From UBA1431 sp049324235 (GTDB lineage: Bacteria > Bacillota > Clostridia > Christensenellales > UBA1431), in NCBI GenBank assembly GCA_049324235.1, contig JBMOLJ010000017.1, positions 48,949 to 112,948 of the forward strand: 64,000 nucleotides of DNA, read 5' to 3'. The stretch's first letter is position 1, and each line of letters begins with the position of its first letter. The notes under the pieces are model-generated. The model ran no database searches and was not told where the DNA came from. It was given only the letters and a program-made list of their open reading frames with translations. A program made the translations under genes and the position numbers. Shown here piece by piece: positions 24,947-34,027 of the stretch.

Positions 24947-26467
24947 ATGGCGAAGTACATTCTTGGTATCGATGACGGGCTCACCAATTCCAAGGCGGTA
25001 TTGTTCACGCTCGACGGAAAAGAACTGGGTTCCGCGAGCAGGCATTTTGAAGTGAGCAGCCCCAAACCCGGCTATGTTCAGGCCGATCCGGTTCAGCTTT
25101 GGGAGAACACCGCGGACTGCATCAAGGAGGTTATTGAAAAGACCGGGGTTGACCCTGCTGAAATCGGTGCGATCGGCGCTACCGGATTCGGAAATGGCGC
25201 TGTCTTTATCGCAGCCGACGGGTCTCCCGCGTATGCTGCTTTTGGCTCGAACGACGGCCGTGCCGTCGATATAGCGCAAAGGCTGAACGATTCGGGTGCG
25301 GGCGCTGAGATTTTCAAGATCAACGCGACGGGCGCCGGGTCGTGGCAGCCCTTGACCCAGGCGCTCTGGCTGAAAGAAAACGAACCCGAGGCGTATGCCA
25401 AAATCGATTGGCTCTGCCAGTGCAAAGACTGGATCAATTTCAAGCTTACCGGTAACCGGATGACAGAAAAGAATGACGTTTCGGGCGCCGGATATATCGA
25501 TTTTTCCACGGGTGAATACAACAAAGAAATATTCTCGCTGTACGGTGTGCCTGAACTGGCCGATAAGGTTGCCCCCATGGCGGAGTTCAGCCACTCGATC
25601 GTCGGTACTGTCAACGCAGAGGCTGCAAAACGCACAGGCCTCAAGGAAGGGACGCCGGTCGGCGCAGGCATGATGGACGTTGCGGCCTGCAGCATCGGAA
25701 CCGGCGTTATCGATGAAAAATATGCGTGCGTCATTGTGGGAACATGGTCCATAAACCAGGTGATCATCGATCGTCCCCTCCCGAACATGACCTCCGTGCA
25801 GTTCTTTGATCTGCCCGGTAAAATTCTGAGCCTTTCCGGATCGGCAACTTCCGCTACAAACGTCGAATGGTTTGTCACCGAGTTCGGACAGGGATGTGCT
25901 GTGGAAGCCAAGGAGCGCGGGATATCGAAATACGATATAGTGACGGAAAAAGCCGCAACCATCCCCGCCGGCGGAACCAGCGTGCTGTATCTGCCGTTCA
26001 TCGGCATGCCCAACGTCCATGCACGCGGACGCGCAGGCTTCTCCAACATTGCCATGGGCCATACGTTTGCCGACCTGGCGCGCGCCCTGTTTGAAGGGAT
26101 CACCTTCGAGCACAAGCGCCACATCGATATCATCAAGAGCCAGGGAGCATCCGTCACGGCTGTCCGTCTGGCAGGCGGCGGAGCGAAGAGTCCGTTCTGG
26201 AGCCAGATGTTTGCCGATATCCTCGAAGTGCCGGTCGAAGTGGTCGGGGTTGCAGAACTCGGAGCGCTTGGTACGGCCATTGCCGCGGCTCTCGGCGCCG
26301 GAATCTACAAAGACTATGACGAGGCGCTCGGGAAGGCGGTTGAAATCAAGAAGACGTTCTATCCCATCGCCGAAAACACCAAGGCATATATGAACCGTTA
26401 CAAGAGCTGGCAGGCTTTGGTGCAAACGATGATCGCCGGTTGGGATAAGGGTGGAATCGAACCGTAA
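24947..26467 (+). CDS. FGGY-family carbohydrate kinase C (L-xylulokinase/erythritol-kinase-like)
   Basis: A 506-residue FGGY kinase. N-terminal GIDDGLTNSKAVLF, catalytic-region GAGMMDVAACSIGTG and the C-terminal RLAGGGAKSPFWSQMFADI signature are clear. Overall spacing and the IGATGFGNGAVFI block resemble the LyxK/erythritol kinase branch rather than classical D-xylulokinase. It has its own promoter, an AGGAGG ribosome binding site and a strong terminator, so it is a separate transcription unit within the RLP neighbourhood. Substrate unknown. Confidence 0.85.
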   Translation: MAKYILGIDDGLTNSKAVLFTLDGKELGSASRHFEVSSPKPGYVQADPVQLWENTADCIKEVIEKTGVDPAEIGAIGATGFGNGAVFIAADGSPAYAAFGSNDGRAVDIAQRLNDSGAGAEIFKINATGAGSWQPLTQALWLKENEPEAYAKIDWLCQCKDWINFKLTGNRMTEKNDVSGAGYIDFSTGEYNKEIFSLYGVPELADKVAPMAEFSHSIVGTVNAEAAKRTGLKEGTPVGAGMMDVAACSIGTGVIDEKYACVIVGTWSINQVIIDRPLPNMTSVQFFDLPGKILSLSGSATSATNVEWFVTEFGQGCAVEAKERGISKYDIVTEKAATIPAGGTSVLYLPFIGMPNVHARGRAGFSNIAMGHTFADLARALFEGITFEHKRHIDIIKSQGASVTAVRLAGGGAKSPFWSQMFADILEVPVEVVGVAELGALGTAIAAALGAGIYKDYDEALGKAVEIKKTFYPIAENTKAYMNRYKSWQALVQTMIAGWDKGGIEP

Positions 26468-26496
26468 GCAAGGTGCTATTGCTGGAATCCTGGCTG

Positions 26497-26526
26497 GGCC
26501 GCCGTAACAAACACGGCGGCCTTTTG
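26497..26526 (+). terminator. Terminator after kinase C
   Basis: GGCCGCCGT-AACAAAC-ACGGCGGCC stem followed by TTTTGCG. Confidence 0.85.
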
Positions 26527-26583
26527 CGTAGGGCTTTTCATATACAGCCCTCACCACACACGGGGAATGATTCGTGCGGCGTT

Positions 26584-26611
26584 TTGACAGCAAGGACATA
26601 TATGTTATAAT
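26584..26611 (+). promoter_or_regulatory. Promoter of the YhfZ-like regulator
   Basis: TTGACA and TATAAT with 16-base spacing, 44 bases before the start codon. Confidence 0.65.
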
Positions 26612-26654
26612 GGACAATAGATGAATTTGCAAATGAGAAGGAAAAAATCACAGT

Positions 26655-27587
26655 ATGACTATGAAATTACTGACCAAACAGGGCGAGATCGTTGCAAAGC
26701 TGGCAAGACAGCTTCTTACGGTTTCACCCGGGTATCGCCTGCCCAGCGTAAGCGATTACTGTAACATGTTTTCCGCGGGCGCCGGCACTGTGCACGCCGC
26801 CTTGCGCACGCTTACAAATTCCGGGGCGATTGAGCTGGAGATTCATGGTCATCAGGGGACGGTAATTACGGGTCTCAACCGCATGATCCTTTGGAAATTC
26901 AGCCTGAACACGCTGTTTTACGGAAGTATGCCCCTGCCGTACACATCAAGGCTGCAGGGCATGGCTACCGCGATATACGAGCAGTTTGAGGAAGCGGGCA
27001 TCCCGTTCAGCCTTGCATATGTGCGGGGCGGCCGCATGCGCATCCAGAGGCTGCTGGACAAACACACGGATTTTGCCGTCTGCTCCCGACTTACCGCCAG
27101 GCTTGCGCGAAAAGAGTATCCGGAGCTTTTTACGGTGATGGATTTTGGGCACGAAAGCTATCTCACCCACAGCATGCTGGTTTTCTCAAAACCAGGCATC
27201 ACCGCCATTGAGGACGGCATGCGCGTAGGCGTTGACGAATCCTCCTATGACCATCCGGAGCTGGTAAAGGTTGCCAGCCGCGGCAAAAACGTGACGTTCG
27301 TACCGCAAAGCTATAACCAGATCATATCCAAGATACGAAAAGGCGAAATTGACGCTACGGTATGGAGCCTTGATGAAATCGAGGAAAAGTATCCGGGGCT
27401 GAACATGGTGCCCGCTGAAAACTCGGAAGAAATGAAATCCATTACCTATGAGAGCGCCTGCGCGGTCATACTCATCCGCGAGGATACGAAGTTCTGCGCG
27501 TCTATTCTGCGCGAGGTGCTTGATCTGGAAAAACTCAGCAGGATACAAAAAGAGGTCATGGACGGGCACAAGACGCCGTCATATTAA
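26655..27587 (+). CDS. YhfZ-family regulator: GntR-like HTH with periplasmic-binding-like domain
   Basis: A 310-residue protein. Residues about 5-75 form a GntR-type winged helix (YRLPSVSDYCNMFSAGAGTVHAALRTL), and the rest resembles the YhfZ C-terminal domain, which has a type-2 periplasmic-binding-like fold for ligand sensing. YhfZ itself is uncharacterised in function. Adjacent to the kinases and the RLP, it is the best candidate for the regulator that binds the shared operator at 19093 and 23230, although it is transcribed from its own promoter and lacks a copy of that site. Confidence 0.8.
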   Translation: MTMKLLTKQGEIVAKLARQLLTVSPGYRLPSVSDYCNMFSAGAGTVHAALRTLTNSGAIELEIHGHQGTVITGLNRMILWKFSLNTLFYGSMPLPYTSRLQGMATAIYEQFEEAGIPFSLAYVRGGRMRIQRLLDKHTDFAVCSRLTARLARKEYPELFTVMDFGHESYLTHSMLVFSKPGITAIEDGMRVGVDESSYDHPELVKVASRGKNVTFVPQSYNQIISKIRKGEIDATVWSLDEIEEKYPGLNMVPAENSEEMKSITYESACAVILIREDTKFCASILREVLDLEKLSRIQKEVMDGHKTPSY

Positions 27588-27742
27588 CTATATTTAGACC
27601 TATCGCATGGTATACTACACGAGGAACCCGGAAGGATTTCTCGAGCGGAATCGCGCCATTCTTCTCTGCATCCCCCCTTTAACGAAAGTCTGTTGTCATT
27701 ATATTGAAATGCGCTTACGGATGTTCAATATCCGGCTAATGC

Positions 27743-27771
27743 TTGACATTTTATCCAATGCTTTCTACTCT
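27743..27771 (+). promoter_or_regulatory. Candidate promoter of the HTH regulator at 27804
   Basis: TTGACA and TACTCT with 17-base spacing; the -10 is a weak match. Confidence 0.4.
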
Positions 27772-27803
27772 TGTAAGATAACATCAAGAAAAAGGACGGT
27801 AAG

Positions 27804-29294
27804 ATGGCGGAGAATACGAACAGACTGGGTTACCTGATGGAAATGCTGGATATTTCGGGCAAGGAATTGGCGCAGGCGCTGACCGTCGATGCAACGACGG
27901 TCAGCAAATGGAAGAACAACCAGCGCAAGCTGACATACAAATCAAAGTATACCCGGAAAATCGCAGGGTACTTCCTTAACAGCGCAATGCAGAGCAAGCG
28001 CGGGAAGATCACCGCCCTGCTCACAGCATACATGCCGGAGCTGAATATTGGCAGCGAGCATCAGCTCGTCGATGCGCTATGCCTTTGGCTGACCGAAAAG
28101 GGAACCGAACCGCCGGTGATGGTCGGGAGCACATCCGTAAACAGGTTTGCCCCTGAAAACGGCTATGTCGCCAACGTAAGGGTCTATACCGGCTATAAAG
28201 GGATAATGGAGGCGCTGGCGACATTCTGGGAATACACATTAACGCTTCCGTACGGACAGGAAATACTCCTTGCAGATTACAGGGATATCAATTTTGACGA
28301 ACAGGACCCGTCCGACATCGTCCGCATGATGAAGTTTTTCATTGACGCCGCAGAATACGGGCATACGATAAAGATCATCGACTGCGCTACGGATGTATTC
28401 AGGCCTTATGTGGCCATATTCCGCTGGCTGCCGATGTATCTTTCGGAAAATGTTCAAGTCTGGCGCTATCAGGATTTCATGAAGAGGGAGACCCGCATGA
28501 GCACCTTTGTATTGCCGGGGGAAATAGTGCTTAGCAGCTTTGCGGTTGACACGTTGCCGGGAGTGCACCACAGCATGATATTTCATGACAGGGATACCGT
28601 CCGTTTCATGGAAGACAGCGTGCGTGCGATTCTGGCAAACTCCAAAAAAATGATAGAGACGATTAAAGCCGCGGATGTATTGCGAATGCTGGAGATACTC
28701 GACGGCCATCTGAAGTCGCGGCAGCTCACGTACATGCTCAACCCCGTCCCTACATTCAGGAATATGCCAATAAGACTGCTCAGGGAGATACTCGAAGAAA
28801 ACGGAGTGGAGGAAGGCATCATTAGCATATGCTTGGAGGCAAACCGGAGAACGCGCGCGGTCAGGGACCGGTGCAGATATATACAGATTTACGATCTGGA
28901 CGCTATGGAGGCCCGGGTGCACAGCGACTTTATTGTCGATTACGACCTGTCGGCCATATGCGGCAAAAGGATAACGGTTCCGAAAGCATGCTATAAAAGG
29001 CATTTGGAATACCTGCTGGGCATCAAAAGCTCGGAAAACTATTCCATGACAATGACATCGTTTTCAGCGCTCGGGCTGCTGTCCACCACGATAAGCATCA
29101 TCGTCCAGGATGACAGCCTGGTCGTGGCCTGGGATCCGGAGCGGTATCCACGGAGGATGTACTGCATGGACCTTCAGGTGATAAACGGTTTTTATACGTA
29201 TATCGAGGACCTTTGGAAAGCGATACCTCCTATTTGCAAGGATGACGGCTGGAAGTGCAAACAGCTCAACAGAATGATACAGATGCTGACATGA
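27804..29294 (+). CDS. HTH-containing protein of unknown family, likely regulator of the amine cluster
   Basis: A 496-residue cytosolic protein. Residues about 5-60 form a Cro/C1-type helix-turn-helix (ISGKELAQALTVDATTVSKWKNNQRKL). The remaining 430 residues are not a domain I recognise; they are mixed alpha/beta without membrane segments and contain no obvious sigma-54, kinase or nucleotide-binding motif. It lies directly before, and on the same strand as, the APC permease and the glutamate-linked amine genes, so it probably senses their substrate or a nitrogen signal. That link rests on position only. Confidence 0.7.
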   Translation: MAENTNRLGYLMEMLDISGKELAQALTVDATTVSKWKNNQRKLTYKSKYTRKIAGYFLNSAMQSKRGKITALLTAYMPELNIGSEHQLVDALCLWLTEKGTEPPVMVGSTSVNRFAPENGYVANVRVYTGYKGIMEALATFWEYTLTLPYGQEILLADYRDINFDEQDPSDIVRMMKFFIDAAEYGHTIKIIDCATDVFRPYVAIFRWLPMYLSENVQVWRYQDFMKRETRMSTFVLPGEIVLSSFAVDTLPGVHHSMIFHDRDTVRFMEDSVRAILANSKKMIETIKAADVLRMLEILDGHLKSRQLTYMLNPVPTFRNMPIRLLREILEENGVEEGIISICLEANRRTRAVRDRCRYIQIYDLDAMEARVHSDFIVDYDLSAICGKRITVPKACYKRHLEYLLGIKSSENYSMTMTSFSALGLLSTTISIIVQDDSLVVAWDPERYPRRMYCMDLQVINGFYTYIEDLWKAIPPICKDDGWKCKQLNRMIQMLT

Positions 29295-29332
29295 TTGGCG
29301 AAAAATTGGCATAAAAAATTAAAATAAATATA

Positions 29333-29361
29333 TTGACAATACGTTGGCATGAGTTTATACT
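29333..29361 (+). promoter_or_regulatory. Strong promoter of the amine-assimilation operon
   Basis: TTGACA and TATACT separated by exactly 17 bases. A leader of about 200 bases with two hairpins follows before the permease start. Confidence 0.8.
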
Positions 29362-29369
29362 GTCTGTAA

Positions 29370-29566
29370 TCACTGAGGGAATTAGAAAAAGCAAAAAACG
29401 GCAATGGCGTCTTTGGAGCAGAAGCTCCCAAAGGCGCTTTAATTGTTTACAAGGGCGTAAAAACACATTACGCCCTTTTCCTATTGGTTACGATCCTTCC
29501 AATGGCGGGAGATTTTAATCATATACACATTATTTTCAACCATCATGAAGGATTGGAGGTTTTTTT
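29370..29566 (+). promoter_or_regulatory. Structured leader / attenuator of the amine operon
   Basis: Two hairpins are visible. The first (29407-29437) pairs GCGTCTTTGGAGC with GCTCCCAAAGGCGC around an AGAA loop (one bulge, one G-T). It is preceded by a purine-rich, possibly conserved GAGGGAATTAGAAAAAGC segment. The second (29451-29477) is a perfect 10-bp stem AAGGGCGTAA / TTACGCCCTT followed by TTCC, resembling a terminator. The arrangement suggests conditional termination by a protein or ligand. I do not recognise a known riboswitch class; ANTAR-type control was considered because nitrogen genes in Clostridia often use it, but the characteristic hexaloops are not evident. Confidence 0.5.
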
Positions 29567-30997
29567 ATGGCAGGGACGAAGAAATTAGGCCTGTTCAGTG
29601 CGGTAAGTACATGCGTCGGGCTGATTGTAGCGACGAGCTGTCTGGTATCTTTGGGAACAGGGTCCGGTTTGGCGGGGGCCGGGTTTGCTATACCGTTGGC
29701 GATAGCGGTTGTCCTTAACATGTTTATTGCGTTATCATTCGGAGAACTTCATGCCATGATGCCCAATGTTACCGGAGGCATGGGACAATATACCGCGACG
29801 GCGCTGGGACCTGTTCCGTCCATTATTTCGAACATATCGGCGTACGTGTTCTGCATGGCGTTTGCGGCAAGCGCGGAGGCCGTGATGTGCGGACTTGTTT
29901 TTACGCAGGCCTTTGCGCCGGACTGGAACCCGTTGGTTGTGAGTACGGTGGTAACGCTGATACTGCTGGCAGCCAACTTCAGAGGGATCGACATGTTCGC
30001 AAGGATACAGAATGTGACCGTTACGCTGCTGATCGGCTCGCTGGCTGCGCTCGCGATCCTAAGCTTTTTCATGATTGCGCCCGGTCAGCCTGTGACTACG
30101 GTGGAAACCCCGGCGATTACCGGCTTTGGCGATCTCGCAGGCCTGGCCGCAATCGGATTCTGGCTGTTTATCGGTGTTGAATTTGTAATACCGATTTCCA
30201 AGGAACTACGCAATCCCAAGAGGGACGTTTTGCTCGCTATGGTTATCGGCCTCGTCGTATTGTTTGTGGTACAGCTGCTCTTAGGGATCGGTATGACCAA
30301 TTATGTTCCCCTTTCCGTACTTTCCTCGGAAGCCATGCCCCATATAGTGTTTGCGCAAAGCCTTCTGGGTGATGTGGGCAAGTACTGGATGGGAATTATT
30401 ACGTTGCTTGCCGGCGTCAGTACGCTCAATACGGTGCTGGCCAGTTCGACCAGGATCACAGCAGGAATGGCGGAAGGCGGCATGCTTCCCAGGTTCTTTG
30501 CAAAGGAGAACAAAAAGGGAGTACCCTTTGGAGGCTTGCTCTTGCTTACCGGAAGCATACTGGGCATTGTCCTAACGGGCCTTGGGAACTCTGCTGACCT
30601 GATCACTATGATTCTCACAGGCTCCTGCTTCTGGCTTGTTTCCTATATTATTACGCATGTTAACGTACTGGTCCTGAGAAGAAGGTATCCGCAGCGCGCG
30701 GCGGCGTGGAAGTTCAAGCTGTTTGGAATACCGCAGATAATAGGGATTATCGGCTGTGTGTATATGATTATCAACATCAGCCCGGATCCGGATGCCAAGA
30801 CCATAATATTTACGGTATTCGGCATAGCGCTCGGGTTGCTCATTACCTATGCAACGGTCTGGACCAAGTTCGTTATGAAAAAGGGCATTTTTGAGCACGT
30901 TCCCATCGAGGCGGTCATTGCAGGAGGGCCGGTTGGCAGGGAAATGGATGAGCCGGAAACGCAGCCTGGTGTTGCCGCGGGCAAGAGCGCCATATAA
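29567..30997 (+). CDS. APC-superfamily amino acid/amine permease
   Basis: A 476-residue integral membrane transporter with about 12 hydrophobic segments. The first segment has the substrate-binding glycine-rich turn typical of APC transporters (VGLIVATSCLVSLGTGSGLAGAG), and FGELHAMMPNVTGGMGQY follows helix 2-3. As the first gene of the operon that encodes a gamma-glutamyl ligase and an amine dehydrogenase, it most likely imports the amine or N-substituted amino acid. GGAGG with 7-9 bases spacing precedes the ATG. Confidence 0.85.
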   Translation: MAGTKKLGLFSAVSTCVGLIVATSCLVSLGTGSGLAGAGFAIPLAIAVVLNMFIALSFGELHAMMPNVTGGMGQYTATALGPVPSIISNISAYVFCMAFAASAEAVMCGLVFTQAFAPDWNPLVVSTVVTLILLAANFRGIDMFARIQNVTVTLLIGSLAALAILSFFMIAPGQPVTTVETPAITGFGDLAGLAAIGFWLFIGVEFVIPISKELRNPKRDVLLAMVIGLVVLFVVQLLLGIGMTNYVPLSVLSSEAMPHIVFAQSLLGDVGKYWMGIITLLAGVSTLNTVLASSTRITAGMAEGGMLPRFFAKENKKGVPFGGLLLLTGSILGIVLTGLGNSADLITMILTGSCFWLVSYIITHVNVLVLRRRYPQRAAAWKFKLFGIPQIIGIIGCVYMIINISPDPDAKTIIFTVFGIALGLLITYATVWTKFVMKKGIFEHVPIEAVIAGGPVGREMDEPETQPGVAAGKSAI

Positions 30998-31020
30998 GCA
31001 GTTTAGAGGAGGTGGAAAAA

Positions 31021-32385
31021 GTGGTACTGGATATTTTAACGGGTGCGGAAATGCTTACGCATGACGACGTAAAGCAACGGATAAAAGAACAGGATATCGA
31101 AATGATTCGGCTCGAGTACACGGACATCCTGGGCGTAAACCGGGGCAAAATGATGCCGGCGGAGATGATCGATGAGGTATTCGAAAAAGGCATATGCTTC
31201 GGCGCGGGCACCTTGTGCATGGGCTTTAACAACAGCGTGGCCCTTAGCCAGGGATTTTCAGAGACCATAGATGATATGAAAGTCATTGCGGACCCGTCGA
31301 CCTTCGTCGTACTGCCGCACGAGGATAAGACTGCACTCATCATAGGCGACCTGTATTATCTGGGAAAGCCCATGAATCAGTCTCCAAGAGTGTTTTTAAA
31401 GAAGATCGTTTGGGAGTACCATAAGCTGGGATTTGACCCCATCGCGGCAAGTGAAGTTGAGTTTTTCGTCTACAAAAAGCAGCCTGAAGGCGGGGTGGCT
31501 CCCTACACAAACCAGCTTGCAAACTGTTATACCAGCAATAAAAGGATCGATCCATTGGGATTTCTATCCAAGCTTACCAAGACGTTTAAAAACATGGATT
31601 TCAATGTGCTCTACATGAACCACGAGTATTATCCCGGCCAGTTTGAATACAACTGGTCGCACGCAAAGGCCGTCCGCTGCGCCGATGAAACGGCGTTGTT
31701 CAAGAGCCTGAGCAAGGATATTGCGGACATGAACGACATGATGGTTACCTTTATGGGCAAGCCCAAATTATCCGAAGGCGGGAGCGGCTGCCATTTCCAT
31801 ATTTCCCTCAACGATCTGGAAACAGGAAAAAACGTTTTCGGCGATGTGCAGAAGGATGACGGCATTGCGGACATCATGAAGCATTTTATCGGGGGAATCT
31901 GCAAGCACGCGCTGCCGCTGACGGCTTTCCTGTCGCCGACCGTCAACTGCTACAAGCGGTACCAGCCCGATTCCTTCGCGCCTATCTATGTGGGCTGGGG
32001 CTATGACAACAGGACGACGTACATCCGCATCCCGCAGGAGCGCGGGCAGGCGACACGCGTTGAGGTCCGCGCTGCAAGCGCGGCAACCAACCCTTATCTG
32101 GCCCTTGGAGGAATACTGGCCGCCGGACTGGATGGAATCGTAAACAGGATTGAGCCTCCCGGCGTGATAGAAGGGGACTTCTATCACGATAAAGAGCACG
32201 CGAAGGAAGTAGTGCCCCGGAGCCTGTTCAGGGCGATCTCGTTGCTGGAGGAGGACGAATGGTTCTGCGATTGCGTGAGCAGGGAACTGATCGATGCTTT
32301 TGTCAAGTTGAAGAACCTTGAGATCAGCGACTTTACCAAATTTGTTACGGACTGGGAATGGAATACGTATTCGTACCATATTTGA
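31021..32385 (+). CDS. Glutamine-synthetase-family ligase (gamma-glutamylamide synthetase-like)
   Basis: A 454-residue glutamine synthetase fold. Visible signatures are the beta-grasp YTDILGVNRGKMMP, the metal-binding SEVEFFVYK, the ATP/metal-site GSGCHFHISLND and the region NCYKRYQPDSFAPIYVGWGYDNRTTYIRIP, which differs from the classical NSYKRLVPGYEAP of GlnA. The protein therefore fits the GlnT/GmaS/PuuA-like branch, which couples glutamate to ammonia or amines at ATP expense. Its place ahead of an MgsABC-like complex points to a gamma-glutamylamide product. GTG at 31021 was preferred to GTG at 31012 because AGAGGAGG lies 8 bases before it. Confidence 0.85.
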   Translation: MVLDILTGAEMLTHDDVKQRIKEQDIEMIRLEYTDILGVNRGKMMPAEMIDEVFEKGICFGAGTLCMGFNNSVALSQGFSETIDDMKVIADPSTFVVLPHEDKTALIIGDLYYLGKPMNQSPRVFLKKIVWEYHKLGFDPIAASEVEFFVYKKQPEGGVAPYTNQLANCYTSNKRIDPLGFLSKLTKTFKNMDFNVLYMNHEYYPGQFEYNWSHAKAVRCADETALFKSLSKDIADMNDMMVTFMGKPKLSEGGSGCHFHISLNDLETGKNVFGDVQKDDGIADIMKHFIGGICKHALPLTAFLSPTVNCYKRYQPDSFAPIYVGWGYDNRTTYIRIPQERGQATRVEVRAASAATNPYLALGGILAAGLDGIVNRIEPPGVIEGDFYHDKEHAKEVVPRSLFRAISLLEEDEWFCDCVSRELIDAFVKLKNLEISDFTKFVTDWEWNTYSYHI

Positions 32386-32412
32386 TGGATTTTAAGTGGA
32401 GGGGAAACGGAT

Positions 32413-33309
32413 ATGTGCGGCATAGCGGGCGTTATTTCAAAAACAAAAACGGATATTGCACAGGGGCTGGTGTCCATGCTCGAGCTGATTCAGCACAGGG
32501 GGCCGGACGCAAGCGGCATCGCGGTATACGGGGGCAAAGACCACATCATCCTCAGAGCGACCATGAAAGGAAAACCCCTGTCGGCCTCGCTCATGGAAAC
32601 GGTGGGGAAATACGCGACGGTACTTGGGCAGCAGATAGGAGACTGGAGCAGGCCGCTCATTTTCTCGGAAATGCGTCTCGAAATCCCCGAGGAGGATATC
32701 CCGTCGCTGCATGCGGCGATCAACAAAGTGCCCGGGCTTACCGTCCATTCCATCGGAAAAGGGATGAAGGTATATAAAGAAGGCGGACCGGTAGCCAATC
32801 TCAAGGCGAACAACAGGATCGACGCGGTCTCTGCCACGCACGGCATTGGCCACGTGCGGATGGCGACCGAAAGCGCGGAGGACATCAACGCGGCCCACCC
32901 GTTCGTTTCCCCGTTTTATCCCGGACTCTCCATCGTACACAACGGGCAGTTTACGAACTATTTCAACATGCGCCGCTTCCTTGAAGCAAAGGGCGCTGTG
33001 TTTAAGACGATGAACGATTCGGAGGCCGCCAGCCACCTTATTGCCTATGCGATGCGGGAAAACGGCGGGGACCTTCATGAGGCCCTGCAATATGCGCTCG
33101 ATATGCTCGACGGCGTGTTCTGCATCATAGCGTCCACGGCAACGCAGATGGGGTTTGTAAAGGATAAGCTTGGCATAAAGCCCCTGCTGGTATTTGAAAC
33201 CGATGAAATGGTCATGTTCGGCTCCGAGCAAATCGAGTTTACGGCGCTTTATCACGATGTGTTTGCGGATGAAATGAGTCCCGGGGAGGTGAAGGTATGG
33301 AATATTTAG
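32413..33309 (+). CDS. Class II glutamine amidotransferase subunit (MgsA/GlxB-like)
   Basis: A 298-residue protein starting MCGIAGV, so cysteine 2 is the N-terminal nucleophile after methionine removal. GHVRMATES, AHPF and HNGQFTNYF supply the glutamine/glutamylamide pocket and oxyanion Asn-Gly of class II amidotransferases. It corresponds to the amidase domain of glutamate synthase as a separate subunit. In N-methylglutamate synthase the equivalent subunit (MgsA) releases the amine from gamma-glutamylmethylamide. It overlaps the next gene by 13 bases. Confidence 0.87.
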   Translation: MCGIAGVISKTKTDIAQGLVSMLELIQHRGPDASGIAVYGGKDHIILRATMKGKPLSASLMETVGKYATVLGQQIGDWSRPLIFSEMRLEIPEEDIPSLHAAINKVPGLTVHSIGKGMKVYKEGGPVANLKANNRIDAVSATHGIGHVRMATESAEDINAAHPFVSPFYPGLSIVHNGQFTNYFNMRRFLEAKGAVFKTMNDSEAASHLIAYAMRENGGDLHEALQYALDMLDGVFCIIASTATQMGFVKDKLGIKPLLVFETDEMVMFGSEQIEFTALYHDVFADEMSPGEVKVWNI

Positions 33310-34022
33310 ATGCGGCAAATATGAAGCCCGGGGAGCTGAATGCAGCCATCAGGGATAGAATGGCCGAGGGCATAACGGAATTTACGGTAAAGAACGCGCA
33401 TTCGATGCACAACATGTTCGCGGGACTGACCGGGGATTGCAGCATAAGGATCGAGGACAGTACCGGCCTGTATACCGCAAGTTTTATGGAAGGCCCCCGC
33501 GTCGTGGTAGACGGGAACGTGGGATGGTATGCGGGCGACGATATGATGGGCGGGGAACTGCTCATCAAAAAGAACACCGGATGCAACATAGGCGCATACA
33601 TCAACGGCGGTACCATCGTCGTCTACGGGAGCACCGGCAGCCGGGTGGGCTATGGCATGAAGGGCGGAACCATCATCGTATGCGGCAACGCGGGACGCTG
33701 GGCGGCCCAGATGTCCATGGGCGGAAGCCTGGTCGTGCTGGGAGAGATGGGGAGACAGATCGGCGAATCAATGTATAGGGGGGCCATATTCACATGTGAT
33801 CCGCAGGCGGGCGATAAGCTGGGCGGAAACGTGTTTTTGGACGAGATAACAGTACAGGAAGCCAGTGCGTTATCCAGGCTTTTTAAGAAGTATGAGATCG
33901 ATGCGCATCCTGAAGCATTCAAAGTCGTCCGTCCGGTTTCATCGGGAAGGCATACATACGTTTTGTTCAAACCGGAACTTGCGCCTGAAGGGGCGAAAAA
34001 GCATGCGGCGGCGAAGGGGTGA
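33297..34022 (+). CDS. GXGXG-domain subunit (MgsB/GltB3-like)
   Basis: A 241-residue right-handed beta-helix protein of the glutamate synthase alpha C-terminal domain type. Repeating glycine motifs are visible: GCNIGAYINGGTIVVYGSTGSRVGYGMKGG and GRWAAQMSMGGSLVVLGEMG style repeats (given here in parts), characteristic of GXGXG domains. The C-terminal tail of about 60 residues is not part of the helix. It should structurally bridge the amidase and FMN subunits. GAGGTGAAGG precedes its ATG, and it overlaps its upstream neighbour. Confidence 0.85.
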   Translation: MEYLDAANMKPGELNAAIRDRMAEGITEFTVKNAHSMHNMFAGLTGDCSIRIEDSTGLYTASFMEGPRVVVDGNVGWYAGDDMMGGELLIKKNTGCNIGAYINGGTIVVYGSTGSRVGYGMKGGTIIVCGNAGRWAAQMSMGGSLVVLGEMGRQIGESMYRGAIFTCDPQAGDKLGGNVFLDEITVQEASALSRLFKKYEIDAHPEAFKVVRPVSSGRHTYVLFKPELAPEGAKKHAAAKG

Positions 34023-34027
34023 GACAG

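Noticed and set aside
24845..26632. 595-codon and 395-codon minus-strand frames opposite kinase C
   Set aside because: Both mirror the FGGY kinase coding sequence and have no recognisable domains or ribosome binding sites.
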